Source of the DNA: Stenomitos frigidus ULC18
Lineage (GTDB): Bacteria > Cyanobacteriota > Cyanobacteriia > Leptolyngbyales > Leptolyngbyaceae
NCBI RefSeq assembly: GCF_003003795.1
Contig: NZ_PVWK01000014.1
Coordinates: forward strand, 124,001 to 188,000
DNA length: 64,000 nucleotides
Reading direction: 5' to 3'
In this document: one piece after another, positions 9,390-18,460 of the stretch
Position numbering within the stretch: the first letter of the stretch is position 1
How the letters are laid out: each line of letters starts with the position of its first letter
Program-made: the position numbers and the translations under genes
Notes under the pieces: generated by a model
What the model saw: only the letters and a program-made list of their open reading frames with translations
The model's database searches: none
What the model was told of the DNA's origin: nothing

Positions 9390-10379
9390 ATGGGTGTCTC
9401 CTCACAGTCTTTTCAAGCCATTCTGGACGACCTATATCACAAGTACAAAACCTTAGATGACGGTAAAGTTGCCAGTTACATTCCTGAACTGGCAAAGATG
9501 AACCCAAATTGGTTTAGCATCTGCGTGGTGACAGCCGACGGTCGCGTCTTTGTGGCGGGGGACGCGGAGCAGTTGTTTACAATTCAGTCAATCTCGAAAG
9601 TATTTGTGTATGGTCTGGCGCTAGAGGATCATGGACGCGAAGCGGTGTTGTCCAAAGTGGGTGTTGAGCCAACGGGTGACCCCTTTAACTCCATTATTCG
9701 GCTGGATGAATACTCCAAGCGTCCCGATAACCCGATGATCAACGCGGGTGCGATCGCCACTACCAGCTTGATCAAAGGCAATGGTGCCACTGAGCGGCTC
9801 AATCGGATGCTGGATATGTTTCGACGTTACGTAGGACATGACGTATATATCGACATGTCGGTGTTTGTCTCAGAGCGATCGTCGGGTCATCGCAATCGAG
9901 CGATGGCATCCCTGATGCGCCATTTTGGGATGATTGACGATCGCATGGATGAATCGCTGGATTTGTACTTTCAGCAATGTTCCATGATGGTGAACTGTCG
10001 CGATCTAGCCGTCATGGCAGCAACGTTAGCCAATCGAGGGATCAATCCCATCACGGGCGATCGTGCCGTGCCAACTCGCTACATTCGGGATATTCTCAGC
10101 GTCATGTACACCTGCGGTATGTATAATTTCGCAGGGCAATGGGCTTATACAGTCGGCATTCCAGCCAAAAGTGGGGTTTCAGGCGGCATTATTGCGATCG
10201 TCCCACGCCAGGTCGGCATTGCTGTTTTTTCACCACCGCTGGATACGCACGGCAATAGTGTCCGGGGCATTAAAGTCTGCGAGGAACTATCCCGTCAGTT
10301 TGAACTACACATGTTTGACCCACCGATGGGCTGTTCACACTTATTGGAACAGTTGGGAGCCGTGAGGGGTGAGGGGTGA
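9390..10379 (+). CDS. glsA: Glutaminase A
   Basis: GlsA hydrolyses L-glutamine to glutamate and ammonia in the cytosol and belongs to the serine-dependent beta-lactamase-like fold. The protein has 329 residues. [16 protein letters not shown] holds the catalytic S-x-x-[16 protein letters not shown], the [13 protein letters not shown] stretch and the C-terminal [15 protein letters not shown] loop are family landmarks. The last residues (AVRGEG) are encoded by the start of a GTGAGGG repeat that runs past the stop, so the C-terminus has been set by repeat DNA. The ATG at 9390 follows a TTAGCCT array with no clear Shine-Dalgarno sequence. It is monocistronic; the next gene is on the other strand. 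Confidence 0.93.
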   Translation: MGVSSQSFQAILDDLYHKYKTLDDGKVASYIPELAKMNPNWFSICVVTADGRVFVAGDAEQLFTIQSISKVFVYGLALEDHGREAVLSKVGVEPTGDPFNSIIRLDEYSKRPDNPMINAGAIATTSLIKGNGATERLNRMLDMFRRYVGHDVYIDMSVFVSERSSGHRNRAMASLMRHFGMIDDRMDESLDLYFQQCSMMVNCRDLAVMAATLANRGINPITGDRAVPTRYIRDILSVMYTCGMYNFAGQWAYTVGIPAKSGVSGGIIAIVPRQVGIAVFSPPLDTHGNSVRGIKVCEELSRQFELHMFDPPMGCSHLLEQLGAVRGEG

Positions 10380-10382
10380 GGG

Positions 10383-10467
10383 GGAAGAAAGTTTTGAGTT
10401 TTGAGTTTTGAGCTTTGAGTTGGAAGAGAAGAAAGTTTTGAGTTTTGAGTTTTGAGTTGGAAGAGAG
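10383..10467. repeat. GTTTTGA-type tandem repeat, two imperfect copies
   Basis: Two roughly 45-bp copies, each an A-rich lead (GAAGAAA) followed by GTTTTGAGTTTTGAGTTTTG and a GGAAGAGA tail, fill the gap between the converging glutaminase and ABC transporter genes. Similar TTTTGAG words occur at 15123 and 38309. Confidence 0.8.
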
Positions 10468-10507
10468 GTAAGAGGCGTTTAGCCTTTCTGCACTCTGCCT
10501 TTTGCTT

Positions 10508-12235
10508 TTAATCCTGAAACTGCTGGGCGTAGAAGCGAGCATAGCGTCCACTTTGATCGAGCAGCTCAGCATGAGTGCCAGACTCAACAACCTGACCTTG
10601 CTCCAGCACCAGAATCCGATCGGCACGGCGAACAGTGGCCAGACGGTGAGCGATGATGAAGACGGTACGATTCTGCATCAGGCGTTCCAGCGCTTCTTGC
10701 ACCAACGCTTCCGATTCAGAATCGAGTGCAGAGGTGGCTTCATCCAAAATCAAAATGCGCGGGTTCAGCAGCACAGCACGAGCGATCGCTAACCGTTGCC
10801 GTTGTCCGCCCGAAAGGTTAACGCCGCGTTCCCCCAACCAGGTTTGATAGCCCTGCGGAAACTCCACAATAAACTGGTGAGCATTAGCAATTTTGGCCGC
10901 GTTCTGCACCACATCCAGATCCAGATCGGCTTGTCCAAAGGCAATGTTTTGGGCGATCGTCCCCGAAAAGAGAATCGTTTCCTGGGGCACAATGCCAATC
11001 TGGCGGCGCAAACTGCCGAGGGTAACGTCCTTAACATCAACGCCATCAATGAAGATATGCCCGTCTTGAGGATCGTAAAAGCGAGGCAGTAGATTTGCCA
11101 GGGTGGTCTTGCCAGCACCCGAAGACCCAACAAGGGCGATCGCTTCTCCCGGTAACGCCAACAGGCTCAAATTTTTCAGCACGGGCTGATCGGGCTTATA
11201 AGCAAAACTCACGTTGCGGTATTCGACTTTGCCCGTCACCGGTGGCAGGGTGAAAACCCCAGGATGCTCAACAACCGTAGGCTGAATATCGAGTAGCTCA
11301 AAGATGCGATCGAGCGATGCCTCTCCTTGCTTAAATTCGTTGTAGTTGCTGGTAATCAGCGAGATTGGATCAATCAGCATCACCACAGCCGTCAGATAGC
11401 TCACAAACTCGCCACCTGTCAGGTTGCCCTGCGAAACCTGCCAACCACCGAGCAGCAGGACAAACAGCAGGCTGAGGGACAGTAAAAAGCCAACCACGGG
11501 TATTTGAATCGCTTTGAGCTGCTCTGCCCGAAAGCGTGCTCGACGGTTGCGCTCGGCCTCACGACCAAAGCGATCGAGCATGTAATCTTCGGCCGCAAAA
11601 GCTTGAACCAAACGCATGCCGCTAAACACTTCCACTAGTAGCGCCGACAGATCAGACACTCGACTCTGGCTACGGTAAGAAAGTTGTCGGAGCTGCTCCC
11701 CAAACCAGGTAATCAACAGCGCCATCAGTGGGGCAATCATGAGCGTTGCTAACGTCAATTGCCAGTTTAGATAGACCATGTAGCCCAAGACCACAATCAG
11801 TTGCAGCACACTTGGCACAAACTGATGAAAGACCTTATTAACAACCTCACCGATGCGATCGACATCCTCCGTCAACCGATAGGCAAGGTCCCCGCTTTGA
11901 GCCGTTTCAAAATAGCTAAGGCTGAGCCGTTGCAGATGGGCATAAACTTGTTTCCGCAAATCAAGGGTGATCGCTAGTGCGGCTTTCGCCATCAGCGAAT
12001 CTTGACCATACTGGGCAAGTTTTTGTGCCAGGAAGACGATCGTGCTAGCTCCAGCCAATTGCGCGATCGCAAGCACGTTGCCCTGCCCAATCAATGCCGC
12101 CATTTTGCCTGCAATCCATGCCAACACGGGCCAGATCGCTGTGAACACGAGCGTACAGAACAGTGCTTGAACGAGCGTACGACCATGCGGTCGGATGTAA
12201 TCAAGAAGCTGCCAGTAGCGATCGCGTGCTTTCAA
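10508..12235 (-). CDS. ABC exporter, fused membrane and ATPase domains (MsbA/multidrug type)
   Basis: A 575-residue half-transporter that exports an unknown substrate, probably lipid or drug, as a dimer. Residues 1-310 hold six membrane helices of the ABC type I exporter fold. The nucleotide-binding domain shows Walker A GSSGAGKTT, the Q-loop IVPQETILFSG, signature LSGGQRQRLAIARA, Walker B ILILDEATSALD and the H-loop IIAHRL. The start is TTG at 12235 and overlaps the stop of the upstream DedA gene (TTGA). The two genes are therefore probably translationally coupled, which suggests a joint role in membrane lipid handling or stress. No periplasmic adaptor is encoded nearby. Confidence 0.92.
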   Translation of the reverse strand: MKARDRYWQLLDYIRPHGRTLVQALFCTLVFTAIWPVLAWIAGKMAALIGQGNVLAIAQLAGASTIVFLAQKLAQYGQDSLMAKAALAITLDLRKQVYAHLQRLSLSYFETAQSGDLAYRLTEDVDRIGEVVNKVFHQFVPSVLQLIVVLGYMVYLNWQLTLATLMIAPLMALLITWFGEQLRQLSYRSQSRVSDLSALLVEVFSGMRLVQAFAAEDYMLDRFGREAERNRRARFRAEQLKAIQIPVVGFLLSLSLLFVLLLGGWQVSQGNLTGGEFVSYLTAVVMLIDPISLITSNYNEFKQGEASLDRIFELLDIQPTVVEHPGVFTLPPVTGKVEYRNVSFAYKPDQPVLKNLSLLALPGEAIALVGSSGAGKTTLANLLPRFYDPQDGHIFIDGVDVKDVTLGSLRRQIGIVPQETILFSGTIAQNIAFGQADLDLDVVQNAAKIANAHQFIVEFPQGYQTWLGERGVNLSGGQRQRLAIARAVLLNPRILILDEATSALDSESEALVQEALERLMQNRTVFIIAHRLATVRRADRILVLEQGQVVESGTHAELLDQSGRYARFYAQQFQD

Positions 12236-12843
12236 TGTTTGTTTAATTTGTTTTCTTGATAGAGGTGCAAAATCGATGGGGCGATCGAGACGACGACAAT
12301 AACCCCAATGATTGGCAGCAGATACTTATCGACATCGGGAATATTTTTCCCTAGGAAGTAACCTAATAGCGTGATGCCAAACGTCCATGCAAAACCGCCA
12401 ATCAGGTTGTATGCGATAAAGGTGCGATAGTGCATTGCTCCAATCCCAGCAACGATCGGCGCAAAGGTGCGAACAATCGGCATAAACCGCGCCAGCACAA
12501 TTGTTTTTTTACCATGCTTGTCATAAAACGTCTGGGCTGTAATCAGATGTTTTTTGTGGAAGAGCCAGGAGTCCTCCTTGCGGAATAGGCGACGACCAAA
12601 TTTATGACCCATGACATAGCCAACATTATCCCCTACAACGGCACAGATAAAAGCGCCTAGCACGAGAAGCTGGATGCTCAGAAAGTTCTGGGAGGCCAAG
12701 ATCCCCGCTGTAAACAGCAAGCTGTCGCCTGGCAAAAAGAACCCAAAGAACAGCCCAGATTCCGCGAACACGATCGCCCAGATGGCTAGATGACCGCCCC
12801 AAAAGCCCAACGAGGTCAGGAGCTGTTTCAAATGGTCATCCAT
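12232..12843 (-). CDS. DedA-family membrane protein (SNARE-associated/VTT domain)
   Basis: A 203-residue inner-membrane protein. DedA proteins are linked to undecaprenyl-phosphate or phospholipid flipping and to proton-dependent homeostasis. Visible landmarks are the re-entrant FAESGLFFGFFLPGDSLLFTAGIL with its acidic residue, GDNVGYVMGHKFGRR, and the RFMPIVRTFAPIVAGIG motif with its conserved Arg. Four to five hydrophobic segments and a lysine-rich tail follow. It overlaps the ABC exporter start by 4 bp, and a second DedA gene lies 267 bp upstream on the same strand. The exact substrate is not visible. Confidence 0.9.
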   Translation of the reverse strand: MDDHLKQLLTSLGFWGGHLAIWAIVFAESGLFFGFFLPGDSLLFTAGILASQNFLSIQLLVLGAFICAVVGDNVGYVMGHKFGRRLFRKEDSWLFHKKHLITAQTFYDKHGKKTIVLARFMPIVRTFAPIVAGIGAMHYRTFIAYNLIGGFAWTFGITLLGYFLGKNIPDVDKYLLPIIGVIVVVSIAPSILHLYQENKLNKH

Positions 12844-13110
12844 AATCGTTCGATTTCCTCATTCAATAATTTTAGAACTGCTGTCTCTACCGTAACTCGC
12901 CTCTTTGAGGTGATTCCTTCGTGCAGTTGTCTTGATTGCAACGTCCAGGGTCGATCAGGCTAAAAGCTGACCCAAAACATTGATCCAAGAGACAAGAGCA
13001 TTACACATCTTACCCAGAGTGTTTCTCGCCTGCATTTCCTGCACTCCACCCCTCGCACCCTGTGTTTAAACCACTCAATGCTGCGCTCAACTGAGGAAGG
13101 CATGACCACC

Positions 13111-13719
13111 TCATCGGATTACCCGCCGGCCTTTTCGCCGCACAGCCCAAACCACAAGCGCGACAAGCAACCCCAGCAAAACAAGTTTGGAAACAGGAGC
13201 AAGGTAAGTCTCGACCAGGCTGTAGTTGTTGCCTAAAAAATACCCCAGTGCTGTGAGCAAGACAACCCAAAGCGCTGTTCCTACTGTTGAATACAGCAGA
13301 AACAGTGCGATCGGCATGTCGTTGATTCCTGCCGGCAAGGAAATCAGCGTCCTTATGCCTGGAATCAACCGACAAAACAACACAGTCTTCGCACCATGCC
13401 GACTAAACCAGCTGTTTGCTTTGTCAATATCTTTACCAGAAAGCGTTAGCCATCGGCCATATCGATCGACCAGGCGGCGCAACCGTCGTTCGCCCATAAG
13501 CTTTCCAGCGTAATACCAGGGCAAGGCGCCTAACATAGTGCCGATCACGCCAGCAAGCACCGCTGGCACAAAGCTCATTTTGCCTTGAGCGATCGTAAAC
13601 CCGGCCAATGGCATAATGAGTTCCGAAGGAATTGGTGGAAACAGGTTCTCCAGAAACATCAGTAGCCCAATCCCTAAGTAGCCCAGGGATGTCATCGTAT
13701 TGGTGATCCACTCAGTCAT
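13111..13719 (-). CDS. DedA-family membrane protein, second copy
   Basis: A 202-residue paralogue-like DedA/VTT protein. MFLENLFPPIPSELIMPLAGF contains the conserved acidic residue and the double-proline loop. MLGALPWYYAGKLMGERRL and FCRLIPGIRTLISLPAGI match the second half-site with its Arg. The sequence differs clearly from the 12232-12843 copy (an ENLFPPIPSE loop in place of ESGLFFGFFLPGD), so this is an old paralogue and not a recent duplication. The subfamily resembles YqjA/YohD-type proteins. It lies upstream of the DedA-ABC pair on the same strand; co-transcription is possible but the gap is long. Confidence 0.9.
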   Translation of the reverse strand: MTEWITNTMTSLGYLGIGLLMFLENLFPPIPSELIMPLAGFTIAQGKMSFVPAVLAGVIGTMLGALPWYYAGKLMGERRLRRLVDRYGRWLTLSGKDIDKANSWFSRHGAKTVLFCRLIPGIRTLISLPAGINDMPIALFLLYSTVGTALWVVLLTALGYFLGNNYSLVETYLAPVSKLVLLGLLVALVVWAVRRKGRRVIR

Positions 13720-14013
13720 GACAAAGGTTCTCTAGATGAGCGACTAAAAGCATGCACCCACTTAGGCTGATGCAGGCCTCAAACGATGATTAGAAGTGTG
13801 TATAAAAAATACGCGTAGGCAGAGTCTTAGACTGCAAAGCACATAAAATTGTTCTCAAGCGGCCTCAGACAAACTTTTTGCTCAACTTTAACAGCTTTCC
13901 GTTTGCAGGGCAGAAGCTAAGCTCATTCTTCATTGCAAATTTGTAATCTTCAGGACAAAGCAACCTGCTGCAAGTGGTTTCAGCAGGCCGCCTTGCACTC
14001 AATGACTACAGAG

Positions 14014-15009
14014 CTATGCCTTCTTCAGCCAGCTAAACATTGCTCGTAAATCCTTACCGACTGCTTCGATCGGATGCTCAGCTTCCCGACGACGCATAGC
14101 GGTAAAACCAGGTTTGCCAGACTGATTCTCCAGAACAAACTCACGGGCAAACTGCCCCGTCTGGATTTCGTACAGGATCTTCCGCATTTCAGCGCGAGTC
14201 TGGTCATTGACGATCCGAGGACCACGTGTAAAGTCGCCATACTCAGCCGTATTCGAGATGCTGTCGCGCATTTTGGCGAGACCACCTTCCACAATCAAGT
14301 CCACGATCAGCTTGACTTCATGCAAGCATTCAAAGTAGGCCACTTCCGGCTGATAGCCAGCTTCAACAAGCGTTTCAAAACCTGACTTGATTAGAGCCGT
14401 CAAGCCACCGCAGAGAACCACCTGTTCGCCAAAGAGGTCAGTCTCAGTTTCTTCACGGAAGGTCGTTTCAAGAATGCCCGCACGGGTGCCACCAATCCCT
14501 TTGGCGTATGCCATTGCTCGATCGCGCGCCTGCCCTGACGCATCTTGAAACACCGCAAACAGAGCCGGTACACCTTCGCCCTGTTCATAGGTGCGCCGCA
14601 CCAGATGCCCTGGCCCTTTAGGAGCAATCATTACGACATCAATATTGCTGGGAGGCACAACCTGCGCAAAATGAATGTTGAAACCGTGAGCAAATGCCAG
14701 CACCTTACCCTCGGTCAAATGCGGCTCAATCTCGCTCTTGTAAACCGTCTTTTGCACTTCATCGGGCAGCAAAACCATGATGAAGTCGGCTCGCTTTGCT
14801 GCTTCTTCGACCGCATAAACCGTTAACCCAGACTCCTTTGCCTTAATCGCCGACTTACTGCCTGGGTATAGTCCCACAATCACGTTCATCCCGCTGTCTT
14901 TCAAGTTCAGCGCATGGGCATGACCTTGAGAACCGTAACCGATAATTGCGATCGTCTTTCCAGCCAGCAAATCTAAATTGGCATCCGCGTCGTAATACAT
15001 CCGCGCCAT
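14014..15009 (-). CDS. ilvC: Ketol-acid reductoisomerase (NADP+)
   Basis: IlvC carries out the Mg-dependent isomerisation and NADPH reduction in valine, leucine and isoleucine synthesis. This is the short class I form of 331 residues. The Rossmann motif is [36 protein letters not shown] and [11 protein letters not shown] follow, and the C-terminal knotted domain contains the metal ligands in [12 protein letters not shown] and EVKLIVDLI. The start ATG at 15009 has AAGGAGA eight bases upstream. It is monocistronic, with repeat-rich DNA on its 5' side. Confidence 0.97.
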   Translation of the reverse strand: MARMYYDADANLDLLAGKTIAIIGYGSQGHAHALNLKDSGMNVIVGLYPGSKSAIKAKESGLTVYAVEEAAKRADFIMVLLPDEVQKTVYKSEIEPHLTEGKVLAFAHGFNIHFAQVVPPSNIDVVMIAPKGPGHLVRRTYEQGEGVPALFAVFQDASGQARDRAMAYAKGIGGTRAGILETTFREETETDLFGEQVVLCGGLTALIKSGFETLVEAGYQPEVAYFECLHEVKLIVDLIVEGGLAKMRDSISNTAEYGDFTRGPRIVNDQTRAEMRKILYEIQTGQFAREFVLENQSGKPGFTAMRRREAEHPIEAVGKDLRAMFSWLKKA

Positions 15010-15074
15010 AGTGGGAGTCTCCTTGCAAGGGTCGAGTTCTGTGCGAACTCAAAATTTTATCAGATCCCAGGGGA

Positions 15075-15240
15075 CAGAGGGGGAAAGGCTAAAGGATGAA
15101 GGCTAAAGGATGAGGGGTTGAAGTTTTGAGTTTTGAATTCTAAGTTGATTAAGCGGTCAGTGGTCAGCCTGCTTCTAAAAACCAACAACTAACAACCAAT
15201 AACCAACAACTCCTTTAGCCTTTAGCCTTCATCCCTCAGC
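15075..15240. repeat. Repeat-rich spacer upstream of ilvC
   Basis: The spacer holds copies of GGCTAAAGGATGA, a GTTTTGAGTTTTGA word, a GGTCAGTGGTCAGC word, an AACCAACAACTAACAACC stretch and TTAGCC heptamers with inverted copies. It has the same dispersed repeat vocabulary as 9340-9381 and 10383-10467. No promoter can be isolated by eye. Confidence 0.6.
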
Positions 15241-15247
15241 CTTTCCC

Positions 15248-16672
15248 CTACTTGCCGATTTTTTGAATCTGAGCCGTGAAGTAGTCTTGGCGGTACTTAA
15301 GCTGTTTTGCCAGACCGAGCCCTTGCTGAAAGGCGACTAAGGCTCGCTGGTTCTGCTTGCGAGCGAGCTGAATCTGACCGATCTGGTCGTAGGCGTTCAT
15401 CATCCCATACAGGTTATAGGACTGTTGTTCGAGGCTGACCAGGTAGTCAAAGACTTTTAGAGCGGCATCAAGGCGATCGTTCGAACGGTAGAGTGCTCCC
15501 AGCTTTTGTAGTGCTTCGCTGGCGTAAGCAAACTGGAGAGTGGGTTGAGCCAATTGATAGGCTGACTGATAGTTTTGTTCGGCCTGGTCGGGTCGTGCAA
15601 GCAGCTGATAATTATCGGCAATCTTAATCTTTAGCGGTGGAATAGACCTGGAATCGGGCAATTGTTCATACAGCGCCACAAGTTTCTGCTGGTAGGCAAT
15701 TGCCTGCTCTGGCTGTTTTGCCTGTTCGTGAACGTATGACAGTTGGGTGAGATAGATAATTTCGTTGGGGCGATCGCTGCGTACCTTTGCTCTCTTCGCT
15801 AGTTCCTGATACGTCGCAGCGGCGTTAGGGTAATCGAACCAACCCAGCTGCAGTTTGCCTAGCGTAATCAGCGTTTCGTCAACTTTTTTTTCGTCGCGGC
15901 GCTGCTTGGCATCCGTCAGAATTTGCTGATAGATGCTTACGGCCGTTTGCGGCAATCTCACCTGTTGATACGCAAGACCTAACGCTTCTAACACTGCTAT
16001 GCGGCTAGCACGATCGCCACTACTGAGAGCACTGGCGCTACCGACAGGGATCGCGTTGGAGGTGGTTGGGGCTATATCGGTGGATAGCTGATTCTGCGCC
16101 AGAATGGCATCCAGCCGCTTGCTAATCCAACGCACATCGGGGGTCAGGTTCTCTTTCCAGGCAGTTTCTCCGACGCGTCCTAACGCGGTGACTTCTTCCA
16201 GCACGCCCAGCGATCGCCGTAGACGGAGTTCCCGATACCAGATAGCAAAGGCACCCACGCGATCGCGTTGCTTCAGCTTTTCGGCTGCCTGACTATTCAA
16301 ACCATCCAGCGCCACCGCCAACTGCTTGCGCTCGATCGCTGAAAGCGGACGTTGACTGGCATTAGTCGGCAACAGTGGGTCAGGTGCGGTGCTTTCTAGC
16401 GGATTGGGCGGAAACTCGTCAGAGTTGCGCGGCGGAGAGGGCTTCACCTCCGGCTTCGGCTCTGGTTGCGCTCCAGGCAACGAGCCAGGTGTCATTTGGG
16501 CGGTGGTACGGGACGCTAGCCCCAGGCTCAACAGCAGCCCCAGGCTCACAAGGCGGTACGGTGAGACGCTCCAGTGCCGCAAAAACCGTTCTTTACGTCT
16601 TTGCGCCTGCCGTGATCCGAGTTTCTGTGTTCTCTGTGCGCTTCTGCATTCCCCAGGCGTTGGCATGACCAC
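15248..16672 (-). CDS. Secreted or anchored TPR-repeat protein
   Basis: A 474-residue protein. The N-terminus is basic (residues 1-35, Arg/Gln-rich), then a hydrophobic signal or anchor (LVSLGLLLSLGLASRTTAQ) and a Pro-rich linker (about 60-100). From about residue 220 onward there are several tetratricopeptide-like helix pairs, with wording such as ALGLAYQQVRLPQTAVSIYQ, AAATYQELAKRA, EQAIAYQQKLVALYEQL and ALKVFDYLV. TPR proteins serve as interaction scaffolds; the partner is unknown. The start could lie further in, because the first 30 residues are compositionally odd. It is monocistronic and divergent from the 6S-like RNA/purD region. Confidence 0.75.
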   Translation of the reverse strand: MVMPTPGECRSAQRTQKLGSRQAQRRKERFLRHWSVSPYRLVSLGLLLSLGLASRTTAQMTPGSLPGAQPEPKPEVKPSPPRNSDEFPPNPLESTAPDPLLPTNASQRPLSAIERKQLAVALDGLNSQAAEKLKQRDRVGAFAIWYRELRLRRSLGVLEEVTALGRVGETAWKENLTPDVRWISKRLDAILAQNQLSTDIAPTTSNAIPVGSASALSSGDRASRIAVLEALGLAYQQVRLPQTAVSIYQQILTDAKQRRDEKKVDETLITLGKLQLGWFDYPNAAATYQELAKRAKVRSDRPNEIIYLTQLSYVHEQAKQPEQAIAYQQKLVALYEQLPDSRSIPPLKIKIADNYQLLARPDQAEQNYQSAYQLAQPTLQFAYASEALQKLGALYRSNDRLDAALKVFDYLVSLEQQSYNLYGMMNAYDQIGQIQLARKQNQRALVAFQQGLGLAKQLKYRQDYFTAQIQKIGK

Positions 16673-16889
16673 TCCTCTAGAAAACTACTGCATTACAAAT
16701 GACCGAAATCGCCGCAATCGCTCGTCGTGGCAAGACGCACCGCGAAGCCCTACCATCATTTCAACACGACGATCGCCGTTAAATATGTGCCGACGTCTCC
16801 GTTATAAAGCGCTTGCAGCGTTTGTGTCCACTTGATAACAATTCCGTAAGCGAAGATGACATAATGAGTTGCATTTAGCTGTGCGTTGT

Positions 16890-17045
16890 AAGGTGGACAT
16901 TAGACTAAAGACTTTGAACCCCGAAAAGGCTATGGGGAGGCGCGCGTTTGGGGATCAGGCAGAGCAGCTTTAGTCCGTCACTGAAGTTACGAGCCAGAGG
17001 CTCAGTTCGACGCCTACTCTGCATCTAAAGTCTCTTTGTGTCCAA
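16890..17045 (+). ncRNA. Probable 6S-like regulatory RNA
   Basis: The 360-bp space before purD holds a segment whose two ends pair: GGACA at 16895 with TGTCC ending 17043, and AGACTTT (about 16909) with AAAGTCT (about 17027). Inside this a 5'-side small hairpin CCCC...GGGG (about 16918-16938) lies opposite unpaired bases. The pairing AGGCG/CGCCT then closes the distal part, which contains CTTTAGT/ACTGAAG and GAGCC/GGCTC hairpins. A long rod with a central bubble is the 6S RNA architecture, which mimics an open promoter for RNA polymerase. From memory, cyanobacterial 6Sa RNA genes lie next to a purine gene (purK), and here purD follows. The ends are approximate. A structured purD leader is the alternative. 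Confidence 0.45.
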
Positions 17046-17086
17046 TGTCTGTCTGCAGGCTCGGCTGTTCTACGGATGAGAAAAAC

Positions 17087-18379
17087 GTGAAAGTTCTGGT
17101 AGTTGGCAATGGTGGTCGCGAACACGCGTTGGCGTGGAAGCTACTGCAATCTCCTAAGGTGCAGCAGGTGACGTGTATTCCTGGTAATGGGGGAACAGCT
17201 TCACTAGAACACTGTCAGAACTTGCCACTCAATGTTGAAGATTTTGAAGGGATTGGACGCTTTGCTCTGGTCAATGGCATGGGTCTAGTTGTCATTGGCC
17301 CTGAGGCTCCGTTAGCAGCAGGCATGACGGACTACTTGCGGCATCAGCATTTGACTGTGTTTGGTCCCACACGGTTGGGCGCGCAGATTGAAGCGAGCAA
17401 GGCATGGGCCAAAGCCTTGATGCAAGAAGCCAAGATTCCCACTGCACACGCGGCCGTGTTTACGGAGAAAGAGGCTGCACAAGCTTACGTGCAAGCGCAA
17501 GGTGCCCCGATCGTGGTGAAGGCGGACGGACTCGCAGCCGGCAAAGGCGTTACAGTCGCTACCACAGTAGCAGAGGCACAAGCGGCGATCGCGGCCAGTT
17601 TTGACGGGCAATTTGGCAAAGCTGGAGAGCGTGTAGTCATCGAAGAATATTTAACTGGGCAGGAGATCTCAGTGCTGGCGCTAACGGACGGCATCACCAT
17701 TCGCCCGCTGCTGCCGGCCCAAGATCATAAGCGTATTGGCAATGGAGACACAGGCCCCAATACAGGCGGAATGGGAGCTTATGCACCAGCGCCGATCGCA
17801 ACGCCTGCTTTGATGAGACGGATTCAGACAGAAATTCTGGAACCTGCGATCGCCGCTCTTCAAGCGCGTAAAATCGACTACTGCGGCGTGCTCTACGCTG
17901 GCTTGATCATTACGCCAGAGGGTGATCCAAAGGTGATTGAGTTTAATTGTCGCTTTGGTGATCCTGAGACCCAGGTAATTTTGCCCCTGCTAGACACCCC
18001 ACTGGACGAACTGCTCCTCGCCTGTGCCCAGAAACGTCTGGCGGAGTTCCCGCCTTTGACCTGGAAACCTGGCGTTGCCGCTTGCGTCGTGATGGCTTCT
18101 GAAGGCTATCCTGACGCTTTCCGCAAGGGTGATCGCCTGACTGGCATTGAGGACGCAGAAACCCAGGGCGCAATGGTCTTTCATGCTGGCACCCAAACCA
18201 AGCAGAAAGCCCTTGTTTCTGATGGGGGGCGCGTGTTGGGCGTAACAACCGTCGGTGAAACGTTTGATGCCGCGCTCGATCAGGCGTATGCCGCCGTTAA
18301 TAGCATCCATTTTGAGGGTGCTTATTACCGACAAGATATCGGCGATCGCGTCAGAACTGCTAAGTCCGCCTCCAGTTAA
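17087..18379 (+). CDS. purD: Phosphoribosylamine-glycine ligase
   Basis: PurD is the ATP-grasp GAR synthetase of de novo purine synthesis. I choose GTG 17087 as the start because the family begins MKVLVVGNGGREHAL; the frame is open to 17036 but those codons overlap the putative RNA. A GGATGAG lies just upstream. The protein is then 430 residues. VGNGGREHALAWKL marks the N domain. The ATP-grasp region includes APIVVKADGLAAGKGVTVA, VIEEYLTGQEISVL, DHKRIGNGDTGPNTGGMGAY and the metal-binding EFNCRFGDPETQ. nblS follows 80 bp downstream on the same strand; the purD-nblS order is familiar from other cyanobacteria. Confidence 0.95.
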   Translation: MKVLVVGNGGREHALAWKLLQSPKVQQVTCIPGNGGTASLEHCQNLPLNVEDFEGIGRFALVNGMGLVVIGPEAPLAAGMTDYLRHQHLTVFGPTRLGAQIEASKAWAKALMQEAKIPTAHAAVFTEKEAAQAYVQAQGAPIVVKADGLAAGKGVTVATTVAEAQAAIAASFDGQFGKAGERVVIEEYLTGQEISVLALTDGITIRPLLPAQDHKRIGNGDTGPNTGGMGAYAPAPIATPALMRRIQTEILEPAIAALQARKIDYCGVLYAGLIITPEGDPKVIEFNCRFGDPETQVILPLLDTPLDELLLACAQKRLAEFPPLTWKPGVAACVVMASEGYPDAFRKGDRLTGIEDAETQGAMVFHAGTQTKQKALVSDGGRVLGVTTVGETFDAALDQAYAAVNSIHFEGAYYRQDIGDRVRTAKSASS

Positions 18380-18460
18380 CTTATAGTTAAGTTAGTGGTC
18401 GGTTGTTGTTAGACAAAACAGCGCACCAACCACTAACCACCAACCACTATCTCCACGCCC

